Assembly: GCA_963931865.1 (NCBI GenBank)
Contig: OZ007506.1
Span: 10,913,301-10,977,300 of the forward strand
Length of the DNA stretch: 64,000 nt
Source: Axinella damicornis
Taxonomy: Eukaryota; Porifera; Demospongiae; Axinellida; Axinellidae
Reading direction: 5' to 3'
In this document: in pieces, positions 13,501 through 25,500 of the stretch
Numbering within the stretch: position 1 is the first letter of the stretch
Layout: each line of letters starts with the position of its first letter
Notes under the pieces: generated by a model
Seen by the model: only the letters and a program-made list of their open reading frames with translations
What the model was told of the DNA's origin: nothing
Databases searched by the model: none
Position numbers and translations under genes: made by a program

Positions 13501-16500
13501 CTACACGTTCAATGCTCGGTGAGTATGACAGTCGCCCCCCGCTAGCTATAGATTCGTGTGGTATCTCACCTGGTACCTTCGCTCTTCTTGCTGTTCTGAG
13601 ACCCACGTACGCCCACGTTCATTTCAGTCTTTCTACCTCTTTCTACCCTTGACGTCACTCACGTGAGGGCGTGGGACTGGGAACGAGGCTAACATGTACT
13701 AACACAGTATCAATCCATGCTGTACAGCATTTGTACCACCACAGCATTTGTACCACCACAGTATCAATCTATGCTGTATAGCACTTAATTGTACCACCAC
13801 AGCATCAATCTATGCTGACACTAACATCACATGTACCACGTACCACACAACTAGTGTTGTTCCCTGGCCGTTCCCACCGCCACTATTTCAGCATGAAATA
13901 TGGCTGGGGAAGGCCTGGGAGATCTGGTCACGTGTGATGATGTTACGTTACGTTACGTAGACACACACACGGGGGGGGGGGGGGGGGGGGTGTGTCCAAC
14001 CATTATAATCCCGGCGTTGTGAACAACAAATGGTCTCAATCGTCTGCCTTGCAAACGCAGTGACATCCAGCCTTTTGATGGACAGTACTTGACAGGATAT
14101 TGAGAATCTTTGCTGGACACCGCTCTCTGTGTGTCTACCTTGTGTCTACCTGATGGTACCGTACGTGACCATGCAGATCTCCCAGGCCTTCCTCTGCCGT
14201 GTATTTCATACTGGAAGCGATCAAATACTGGTGGTCGGAACAGCCTGGGAATGAGGCTACCACACAACAGTATCAAGTCCATGCTGATACTATCACCACA
14301 GTCCATTACATCACATGTACCACCACACCATGCTGAAACTGTTTGTATAGTGAACTACAATGACTTTTGCAGTGCTTGCTGACCTTTGAACCTAGAGATG
14401 AGTGCTGGGGATACCACCTTGTAGAATTCTGTGAGCATCTCAGGTCGTGAGCCCAGGATGGCTGCCAGACACTTGGCTGCTGCGCGGCGGACCTTCCAGC
14501 TGACATCATCATCATCACTGTACTCATCATCCTCCTCACTGGGTGGTGGTGGGGGGGAGGGGAGGGGAGGGAGAGAGAGAGAGAGGGGAGGAAGAGAGAG
14601 TAGAAAGGGAGGGAGATGAATGTTACCCTACTTGAGCATCACAGCCAATCTCCTGCATTACTCTAGCACTCAACCAAATCATTGGTCCACTAATAATATT
14701 GTACCCATCGGGTTCTCCCTACCTTCTCTCTCCTCCTCCCCTTCATCCCTTCCCCTAACCTCCTCCTTATCCTCCTCCTTCCCTTCCCTTCATCTCCTCC
14801 CTTACCCTCCTCCTCCCTCCCTCCCTCCCTCCCTCCCTCCCTCCCTCCCTCCCTCCCCTCTCCCCCTCCCTCCCTCTTACTCATCATAGTCCTCTGTGTC
14901 CATGGTATCCTCCTCCTCCTCTTCTTCGTCTATATCATAGTTGTAATTTGGGTCATGTGAAAGCAGATGTAGCGACACCTCCACAATCTGTGAGAGTGAG
15001 CACGTATACGGGGGGGGGGGGGGGGGGGGGGGGGGGGGAGGAGGACAGGAGGAGGGAAGAGGGGTGCAGTCAAACTATGGTAGAGTCGGTAGACTCTACA
15101 TGTATATGTAGGGATGGAGCGGATACGAAGTACATATATGATAAAATGGGCAACATTTAAGCCTTTACTAGTGCATACGTGGTTGACCACGCAGAGATGC
15201 CTCGCGGGAAGCTTTGATACAATTTGGCAGTTTCAGAACATAACCACGAGTGATAGCGAGTCTCTGTGAACGGCGAACGTCAACTTCATTCTGCTTGCCA
15301 AGTCTCTTGCGGTCAGCCGCTATGGCAGTCTCCCTCCTCGCCTCATCAGTTCTCCCTCGATGTCGCTGCAGTCTTTGCCTTGTCAATCGCCATCTCCTAT
15401 CAGAAACTGACTCATACTCATCTATTTTGTACAGGAAAAAGGTGAGATCACATGGTGCACGTGCGGGTTGTATACGTAATTTACGTGTGGGGCCACTTCC
15501 AAAGCGTTACAGACAAATATATATAGTCGCACTAGCTCAGACTCGACCTCCACACTACACTATTACATGTAGTTGCCTCGCTTCCCGCTCGGCAATAACA
15601 CATATGTACCATTCATCTTCGAGTGTTCTCCTGACCAAGAAGACTCCCAATGTCGCGAAAAAGCATAACGAAAAGTACCAAAACAGAAATTCGCCAAACA
15701 GCCAACATCGGTATAGACAGGCTATAGGGATGATAGCATAAAACAATGCAGCATAGAACCCCCCCTCCCACATGACTTTATATGTGAAAAGACCTGCAGG
15801 ATGGGGTTGTACACAGAACAGTTATGCGCTATCATCAATGCATCCCTACATGTACTTTGTTTCCCTACGTTTTGCCTATAAATATAGACTGGTTGCATTA
15901 AAATTTCACCAGCGAGAGACCCATCTTTAAACTAGCATCTGATAATATCAATGTAGAACTCATTTAGAAGTTAGACCACACCCAGAGTTTTGCATTTCTA
16001 CTCACAAATGGGACCAGCAAGCTGTGCCATTGTCCTACCTCTCCAATGTTGGGAGTAATTTCTCTGAAGCACCTCAATACAAGGGACTCAAAGGCCTGCA
16101 GACAGGATTCCTTCAGCTCATCATCTCCCTCAGAGTTCATGAAGTACATAATCAGGGGAACAACTGCAGTGAGGTAGCCGCCGACACGTTGGCCGGCCTG
16201 GCGACTGCAGAGAGAGGAGGAGGGAAGGAAGGAGGAGGAAGGAAACAGAGAGAGGGATAAAAATATATACCACATGCCACACCCTTCAAACTACGTTTTC
16301 AATGGAGGTTGCACTAGCTGAGACAAAACTAGCCTCGTTCCCAGGCCTTCTACACCGGTTTTTGATCGCATACAGTATGTAAAAATGAAAGAAGGCCTGG
16401 GGAATCTTAGCACGTGATCGTAGCTAGCACAGAATGTACTCGTATGTGACTTCACTACTGTTGAGATGAGGCGTGAAGACATAATTATGACTGTCGTGCT

Positions 16501-19500
16501 GCAAATCATATGCTAGCTTCTAAGATCTCCCAGGCCTTCACTGTGTTCGCATACTACAAGTGGTCAAAACTGGAGGTATTCAGGAGGTGTAGAAGGCCTG
16601 GGTGTGAGGCTAAGACAAAACCCCGTCTTAAAAATATGACACAAGAGTAGCGTGACTGATCTCTCACCTAATTGCACCAATGGCTTGTATGCAAGTGCGT
16701 GTGTTGGTGATGGAGGTGGGCGTGGTCTTCTCCTTGTTGAGGGTGGTGAGAAGGTGGTCCATTATTGCCTCAAAGAGCTGCTGCTGACAGCATGAAGAGA
16801 GGTAGCCTGGTAGGGAGAGGGGGAGACTCTTGATTTCCGAAAGGGAAGAAAATTTAGGTAATAGACCATGTTCAGCTAAAAGGCAAGTTCCTGTTGCAAC
16901 AACAACTCACTGTACCATGTAGATAGGAAGCAGTTTTGCTCGCTTCACTCGCTCAGCTACTTCCTCCTCACTCACCTACCGCAAGCAGTCCAGGGCCGGA
17001 CAGCCCTCTGCACGTGCACAGGTCTGACAAAATCTCACCTCCACTCCCCGATTACATCCACTTCAACTGTTGCTCCTCAATTAATTGCATCCACTTCAGC
17101 TGCTGTTCCCCGATTGCGCCATGTATCTACCTCATGATCACCACGATCTCATCTGATTCAGCTGCTGCTCCCCCACTACGTATACAGCCATGCAGCTGCT
17201 GCTCCCTGATATCGCTTCCGCTTAAGCTTTTTGCTCTCCAGCTTGCAGCCCCAGCTGCGGTTTGGAGGTTGCAGTAAAAGGTTGTATGTCTAGTCCCGGA
17301 CCCACCCCACCCACACCCACCCCACACCCACTTCTGTTACACAGACACACGGACAGTAAAATATATACAAGTAGCTTCACTCACTTCACTCGCTCAGCTA
17401 CTTCCCCTCGTTCGCCTATGCAGAGCTATCCAATGCTGGGCAGTTCTCTGCACAAAAAGCTGCTGTCCCTTGATAACAGATTGCGTCCACTTCAGCTTGT
17501 TGCTCCCCGATTGCATCCGATTCAGCTTAATTCTGCTCCCCGGTTGCATCCGCTTCAGCTGCTGCTCCCCGATTGCCAGCTGCAGCTGCTACCCTGTGAC
17601 TGCATCCACTTCAGCTGCTGTTCCCCAATTGCATCTCCTAACTGATCTGGACGGTTCAATGTTCTGAGGTTTGGAGATTCCAGCCACTGTCCAAAGAAGT
17701 TCTGGATGCTTCCAGTCACTAACACCCTCACTTACAAGCAATGAAATGACCCAAAGAACAAGCAGTGAAACAGCTTAAGCCTTTTACAAGGTGCACACCT
17801 TTCAGGTTGCACCCTGAACATTGGGTTTCCCCTGCAACAGACTGCATGTTCAAAATCGGAGTACATATCTGCAGTACTGTCACTCAAAGTCCCCGCAAAA
17901 TGTGAAGGGCTGATACCAATGAAGACTAAACTCACGGTCTCATACGCATGCATTATTTGTAAGGCCTCCTAGGCCGAAACTGCGCTAACAGATTGTGTGC
18001 CACATGTGTATGTCTAATGCTCCAACAACCTCTCAAAATTATAGTGCCTTATTTATACCTTATTTATTTCCAAGGGGCAACCACACTCCTGGTAGCTGTT
18101 GCAACGCCAGCTGCGACTCGCCGTAGCACAAGCCAATTAACGCACATATGCCACGTGGCAACCACGCTCAGTCGAATGAGCAATGGCGACCAAGGGGGAA
18201 GACACGAAATTATAACTTACAACCTTGCCAGCACGGTGAGTTTTAGAATGTAAGCGTCAGTGAACAACAATGATTACGGCTGTGTGGTCAGAATCTTTGT
18301 GGGCCCTTCGTATGACTGTACTGGCAACCAACGTCGAAGAGAACGATCGAGCAATGGCGGCCGACGGCACGACAAAAGCCATTGTATCTCCACCACCAAG
18401 GTGAATTTCAGCACAATTATTATGTGGTTGTGTTACTGCATCATAGCGATCACGACGGTGTAGTCAGAATCTCTGTAGACCTTTCCTGCGTGCTGTGAGG
18501 TTTGATTAGGTTATTTATTTACGCGGCACAATTTTTCCCCTACCAGGAGTGTAATTAAATGGCAACATCATCCATGTCCTAGTGGGAATGTAGGACGCGA
18601 TAACCCTAGTTGCTCTGGCTAGCATTTGCCATACACGGTTCTCTAAGAAAACAGCCATCTCTGACTGTGTTGGAAACATGAACCATATTTCCGCGATCAA
18701 ACGCCGCACTTGATTAGTGGCCGCCCTCGAATAATAGCTGCATCTCCAGAAGGGCTGAATAAAATAAACACCGGCCTTGTTTAGTAGCTGCGGCTAGTAT
18801 TCGAATGGTTGGCGATCGATCAAAGCACTTTTTCTAGCCCTCGAGGACCAGACTGTGCTTATTCTCCGAGAGTTGTCTAAGCGTTTGGCGTTTTCAGAGG
18901 TAGAGGCACAGGGGGGTGAGCGACATGTTTTGTCGGGATGATTATGACGGTACTGCACGGCCCAGGGCTGAAACAAAACTTCTTTTTTGTGCATACATGG
19001 TGCTCTAATCCGTTTCCTTGCTTCCTTGCTCATGCTGAGTTTAATAAACGCCGCCATTGATTAGTGGCCGCATTCGAATAGTAGCCGCAATAAACCGTGT
19101 GATGAAATAAATTGTAGCCGCAGCGTTTGATCACGGAAATACGGTAATTATATATGGTGTCTAAGATATATTATTTTCCAGTCCAAGTCCATGCGCCATG
19201 ATTTCTTTCCCCTGGAGGCTACTCCAGCAAACACAATTGGGAGTGAATGGGGAAATCCTGACTTTCAGAAGCCCATATCTTTGAGTCAGTACAGCCCATT
19301 TACATGTACTTCAATCACAGAGGTAGTCTATCTAGGTTAATTGTTATTACTATAGCAACAGGAACCTGAAATTTCTACATGTATTGTAGTAGTAGCAATC
19401 AACCAGCTGGACTCACACAGAGCGACATAGGCCCTCTTCCTCACGGAGAGCGGTCGTGGGTCCATCAAAAGTGGGAGGAGTGCCTTCAACAGGGGCTCAT

Positions 19501-22500
19501 GGAATGGGGACAGTGTGGCTGGAATTGGAATGAAGCATACATGCTCATGTGATCGGCATAATGATTTAGCCTCGTTCCCAGGCTCCTCACAAGCTTTTTG
19601 TCGGATACTGTACATAAAATGGGGAGAGAGCCTGGAAGATCTCACGATGACATAGTGTGTGTGGTTCTATGCGTGGTTTGGTTATCAAATTATTTCCCAC
19701 GCAAGCTGTTTTTGATCTTGCTGGATGTGGCTCAGTATGACAGTGAGGAGTCCTTGGAAGACCACAACAAACAACTGTGAATCTTGAAAACAAGTTTTAT
19801 AAAATGAACACAGTAGTTAGAGAGGTACATGGTGGATTCAAGTGACAAATCACAAGCGAACGCTTTTTTGTTTTCCTGAGTACATGTAGTACGTATACGC
19901 AGGTCGTGTAGAATCTGTACATGTATATCAAGCGGACCCATACCTGGAGGCCTAGCGTACCTCAGCATCCACGTAAAATACCGGGAGCAGATGCCGGGCC
20001 ACACCAGGCATATAGAGCCAGCCAGCAAATTTGCTAGCAGGTCAATTTTCGTACTGTAAAGTTACTGACAGCTGTTGTTGTGGCCATTCAAGGACTCCTT
20101 GCTGCCATGCTGCGCGGCATCCAGCACCTGAGACTGCAGGGTTTCTTTTAGGGCGGGGGGGGGGGGGGGGGGCATTCGTCCCCCCCTTGAATCTTTACTG
20201 CCCCCCTTGAATGATACCCAAGAAGTATTATGTATGCAAAGCTATTCATGCCTCCCCCCCTTACCTCGCCGCGCTACGATTCCGCCCCCCCCCCCCCTCG
20301 AACGATTTTCTGAAAGAAACACTGGACTCACTGTCAACAAGTCTCCAGCACACTTGAACTCGCAATGGTTAACGAATGCATGGGCAATAATTAGATTACC
20401 AAAACCACAGATAAAACCACACATAGTACGTCATTGTGCATGTCATGAGATCTTCCAGGCTCTCTCTCCATTTTTTGTACAGTATGGGACAAAAAGCTAG
20501 GGAGGAGCCTGAGAACGAGGCTATGTTTGGATGGGGAGTTTATACTGTACATTATGAATCTGGTCTTGTGGGGTTTGTAAATCACAAATTCATAGTTCAT
20601 TGTAACATGTGGCAGTCTTGGTATAAGCAGAAATCGAACTTATTCTGCCTTGGTCAAATGAGTTAGTGGCACTAATCGGGCTTCCCAAACATTGTGGGGA
20701 AGTCTCGGCAGTAATCGTTGCTAGTATGAGTAGGTATGCAGTAATCGTTGCTAGTATGAGTAGTTATGCCCACAAAAGTGCATTGACCTTGGGCTGTTTA
20801 TACAGTATATACATCTACACACACGGTAGGTCAACATATAGATAAATTGGCAAGATTCAACATTCTGTATCTCCGGTTGTGCAATAGCTTCAAATGCCAA
20901 GCGCCTATGAAACACAACAGATAAACAGCTACCACTTAGTTTTAGATCGCTACCCTTATCCAAGAATTTTTAAATTTTACAAAGACAGCGCGCAGTAAGT
21001 GATAATTATTACATTAATGGCACAACATCTATGTTGTGCCATTATGATTAATGTTATAACACTTACTGCGCGCTGTCTTTGATAAATTAAAAAAATCTTG
21101 GATAAGGGATCTTGCTGCTACAGTTTGTCGCTGCTTTACAATGGGCACTAGAGAGCGTTGAAAATGAAAGTTTATAACTGTGCTTATTTGCATTCCGGAA
21201 TAATGTTCATTTTCCACCCGGGGACTGCCATATATTCATAACAAGTGAGTCTTTAAAAGACTTGATGTGTCTTGGCACGACTTGGTATCAGCTAGAATCA
21301 TGCAGAGGACATGGCAGTTGTTTAACCCTTTATGATTGCAAAACCTGTTAGCTATGAGACTTTAGTCAGCGTCAATATCCTTGGAGGTTCTGTGTGAGCA
21401 AGGGGTGGGTCAGGTGAGGTGGGAATGTTCACCCAAAGGGTGAAAGCAGTATGGTTGTGTCTTGATGTTTAGTCAGAGCCAGGTGGGCCGTTTTAATTCA
21501 TAAACGCATCTAGACTAGACAACACCTTGGCCAATTCTTTATCTAGCTAGCTAGAGCTGAGTGTGAGTAGTTAGTATGCACTTGGGATGGCTGAGTGCAG
21601 CACACTGTGTATGGATGGAGTATTCATTGTCCTGATTTAGGTAGCCCCAGTCTTGGTTCATGAGCAGCCAAGCAAAACCCATAATCACTTTTGATTTATT
21701 TGACTTATTCAAATTTTAATGACAATTTGGGGGCAGTGAGACCCAGTAGTCAACATGAGTTAAGACTATGACCATTATTGCTTAGCTAACTAGTGGTTCG
21801 TTTCTTTGGACAAAGGAGGCAGTTAGGTTTATCAGCTTGGTGTTTCTTGTTCCAAGGATGAACTGGAATCTTTCGCTGTTTTGGAGATGTTGGGTGGTTG
21901 TTAGTGCACCAGTTGATCAGCGCTTCTCTGTTGTATTGGGTGCATTCCAACATGAAGTGTTCTTCATCTTCAATTACATTGCATGTTGGGCAAAGGCGAT
22001 CATGTACTGGGATGGGAGGACTGTGATACCGACCAATCTCTATCATAAGTTGGTGTGAGCTAGCTGTCATCGAGGTTAATTTAATTGCTGTCTCGCTCGA
22101 GAAAAGCAGTAAATACGGCTTTTTGGTTAACAGAACTGCTCGTTTTTGCACAGCTATAGACTCTACAGCGTATCCGTAAAAGCTTCCGTCATGCCCTACA
22201 CCTTGTGACAGCGCACCTCCACTGTCAGAATCAAGTTGCTCACGCTCTTCGTACGGAGATTTTACATTTCGTTGGAAAATTGTTTCCGTTGTCGGAGTGA
22301 ATAATGTCCCCTTGTGAATAATGTCCCCCCTTGCGTATGCGCCACCAAGGCGATTGCTGATCTGCGAAGGTTATCGAACGATGTAGCGCTGCGCTGTACT
22401 GGTGATCTTTATATCATGGACCCCAAGTACGACGAGATTTACGAGTTGCTCACCTTCCATAGCTACCCCACCGGTTTTTCTAAAAACGAGAAGAAAGAGC

Positions 22501-25500
22501 AAAACACTTTCGCGTTCGTGCACACATCGCTAAGGGGGCACTAGTACAATGCTCTTTGTGCAAGGATAATAGATAATAGAGTGTTTACGTTCTATTATCT
22601 ATGGTGGTACCATCAATCCTGTTGCAATATAGCTGATGTAGTCATTGACACCCCAAGGTACAAGTGATTTATATAGCTAGCAACTCTGTTGAACATTATT
22701 TTAGTTGAACATTTATGACAAGTTGGCAACCCTAAGTCTTAAACGGCTTGGAGACAGAAGACAATTCACCAGTGAATTTTGTCCTAGGGGGGACATTATT
22801 CACTGGTGAATAATGTCCTAGGGGGAGACACTATTCACTGAGGGGGGACATTATTCACTGGCGAATAATGTCCTACGTAGGGGGACATTATTCACCAGTG
22901 AATAATGTCCGGGGGGACATTTTGTGGGGGGACACTCTACACTATGACACCGTATTCCGTACTGTACGGAACCTGATAATTGTGTTCCCGTTCCATGCTC
23001 ATCCCGCCTTTCCTGGCTACATATATGCATGTAGCTTCAGCGTCTGAGCGTTGAAGGTTCTTGGTTGAGTTTGCTACTCGAGTGCTGTGAGCTGTTTGAT
23101 AGTCCCTCAGGAGAGCTTATATCCATTGCAGCTATACCATGGAGAGGGCTAGGAGTGAAGACCTCGATGACAGCTGGTCACAACTGTTTAATGCGGACTG
23201 GAAGTCTCCTGGAGATGCCTATTTAGACACTCTCTACCGGTGTACACTTGGTTTCCCCATTCTCGGGAACTCATTTGCAGTTCAGGTAGTGTGCTAAATT
23301 TGTACAGTCCTTGAAACACTGGCCACTAGTAGAGGTATTTCTTATTGATGCCCACCAGGTATTATGTTTGCTGTTGATTTCTAAATCCCTTCCCACTTCA
23401 GTGTAATTCCAATAATTTGTCAACAACTAAAGTGACCGTACCCAGTCCCACAGTAGTCCATTGTTGCACACGGGTTACCAGCTGCTACAGCTTCATCGCA
23501 CGTGACATCCCCACCTCAACAGCAAGCTAAACCTAGTTGCGGATCAAACTCATTAATCCAGAGCTCAAACGTGACTACAGCATGCCACAAGGTGAAATCA
23601 ACTATATAGGTTTGAAACATTGCATGATCTGAGGGATTGATTGTCTGGCGTACTTCCATGTGGCTTCACTCAGCTTGGGTATATCGAGCCCGGGCATGGT
23701 CTGAAGGGAAGGACACAGTGGTTAACAGGGGATGACGATTTCAAATGTATGGGAAGCAAGATGTTATGCTCTGGTGTTTCAAGGCTATGGATGACCAGCA
23801 AGGTAGTTGCCAGCCAAAAAAACCGCAAAGCAGGAGGGGACACTGCGAGTACAAAGAAGTCAAAGCAAACTGCATCCAACCGATTTGCAGACTCTCAGTG
23901 AGGTAGAAAAACTTGTACAGCAGTTGAGAGGGAATCATGGTACCTTGTACACGGTTGAGCAGCTAAATTGCTGGGCCCATATGTACCAGTCTCAAAAGCA
24001 CGGATCGCTGGAGTTTCCAACTAATCTGCCTTACTTTGTAGGCACAACGCACAAGAAGTCAATGACATGTACTTCGAAGGACACTGCTGGCCCTCTTGGA
24101 TCCCCGAGTTCACCCACTTGTGGAATTTCTCCTAGTAAACGGGTACGTAACCCTACGCACCGAGTGCATGAAGCAGCCGGAGATTGGGCATTTGCTGCTG
24201 GAAAAGGGAGGCATCACGAAGGAGACTTACGATGATCTACAGCATACTATTTTGGAGGAAAACTTTAACCACTGAAGTGAGACTGTTGTTGAACCACCCA
24301 ATCCCACACCAATGTATTGTGGCCTCTGTACCTATGATTCTTGATCACTTGACACTGGTCGGAACTGATTTTAACTTGCAAGGATTTTGTCATGGACATG
24401 AAATGAATAATTGCATACGCCTACAATGTCATGAATGTGAAGTATTGTTTGTTATCATTATTAACAAGTGTTGTATCCATTGTGGTAGATCCAAGACTGG
24501 CAGTGCTTATATAGCAGTAATGGAGTGATGATGATGTCTTGTGGGTTAGGGACAGCCTGAAGCAGTTCATCGTGTTTCCTCAAATATGACTTGATGTACA
24601 CGTAACTAAATGCCTCTTCCATAGGGTTTAAGTCAGGACTGTATGGTGGAAGGAACATTCCCAGGATTCCAGCTTGATGAAACAGATCCAAAGCCTCTCT
24701 GACATGATGCACTGACAAATTGTCCATTATTGCAATAGATCTGGCATTATAGTGCCGTTAAAAGGCATCATGTTTGGTATTATACTTCCCGAAGATAATC
24801 AAAGAAAATATCTTGGTCAACTGTAGCTCCGACAAATTTGTGTGGATAGACGAAACTGGGTCTGATGCTCGATCAATCGCGAAAGTATGGATATGCCCAG
24901 TCTAGTCGCCAGCCCCTCTCCGCCTGGCCGGTCAAGCGGGCAAGCAGCGAAGCCGCGCGCGGAGAGGGTCTAGCAAACATTCCACTTGATTGCGTTTCAA
25001 TTGACCAATCAGATCTCACTGAAGCGATTCGTTCCAATTTTATTCATGACTCTCATGGTTGTAAATCAAGCCGTTCACGTGCGATCAGCCCGGCGGAGAG
25101 CGTCTAAATGCCTACACTCGAGCTAAACTAGTCCAACCTGGATGCCTCCAAGGGTACAGAACTCGTCCTCAACTCTAGCTGGCACTTCACCGGTTCACAG
25201 GTACATGTAATTGGCATTCCACAGAAACGTGATCAAGTGCAATGTTCGTTAGACCCTCTCCGCCCTCTGCGCGCGGCTTCGCCACGCACCCGCTTGACTG
25301 GCCAGGCGGAGTGGGGCTAGCGGCTAGACTGGGATATGCCCTACGAGGTCAAACGCCAGTAGACTTCCATTCAAGGACAAGAAAAACCAACGCAATCGCT
25401 GCCATCTGCACCTCTGGGTTGGTGGGCTCGGAGATGACCAGTGCTGAACATGAAGGACTGAGCCATGAAGTTGCCTCGAAAGACCTTGCATCTTTGAAGA

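Larger units (their letters stand above)
16807..19416. other. CAND1 intron 6
   Basis: It contains two blocks of the family-G minisatellite element (16927-17365 and 17380-17690) and a family-A element (18071-18554). The 18720-19160 part has diverged inverted TAGTAGCCGC/GCGGCTA motifs. No gene is supported. Confidence 0.6.
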
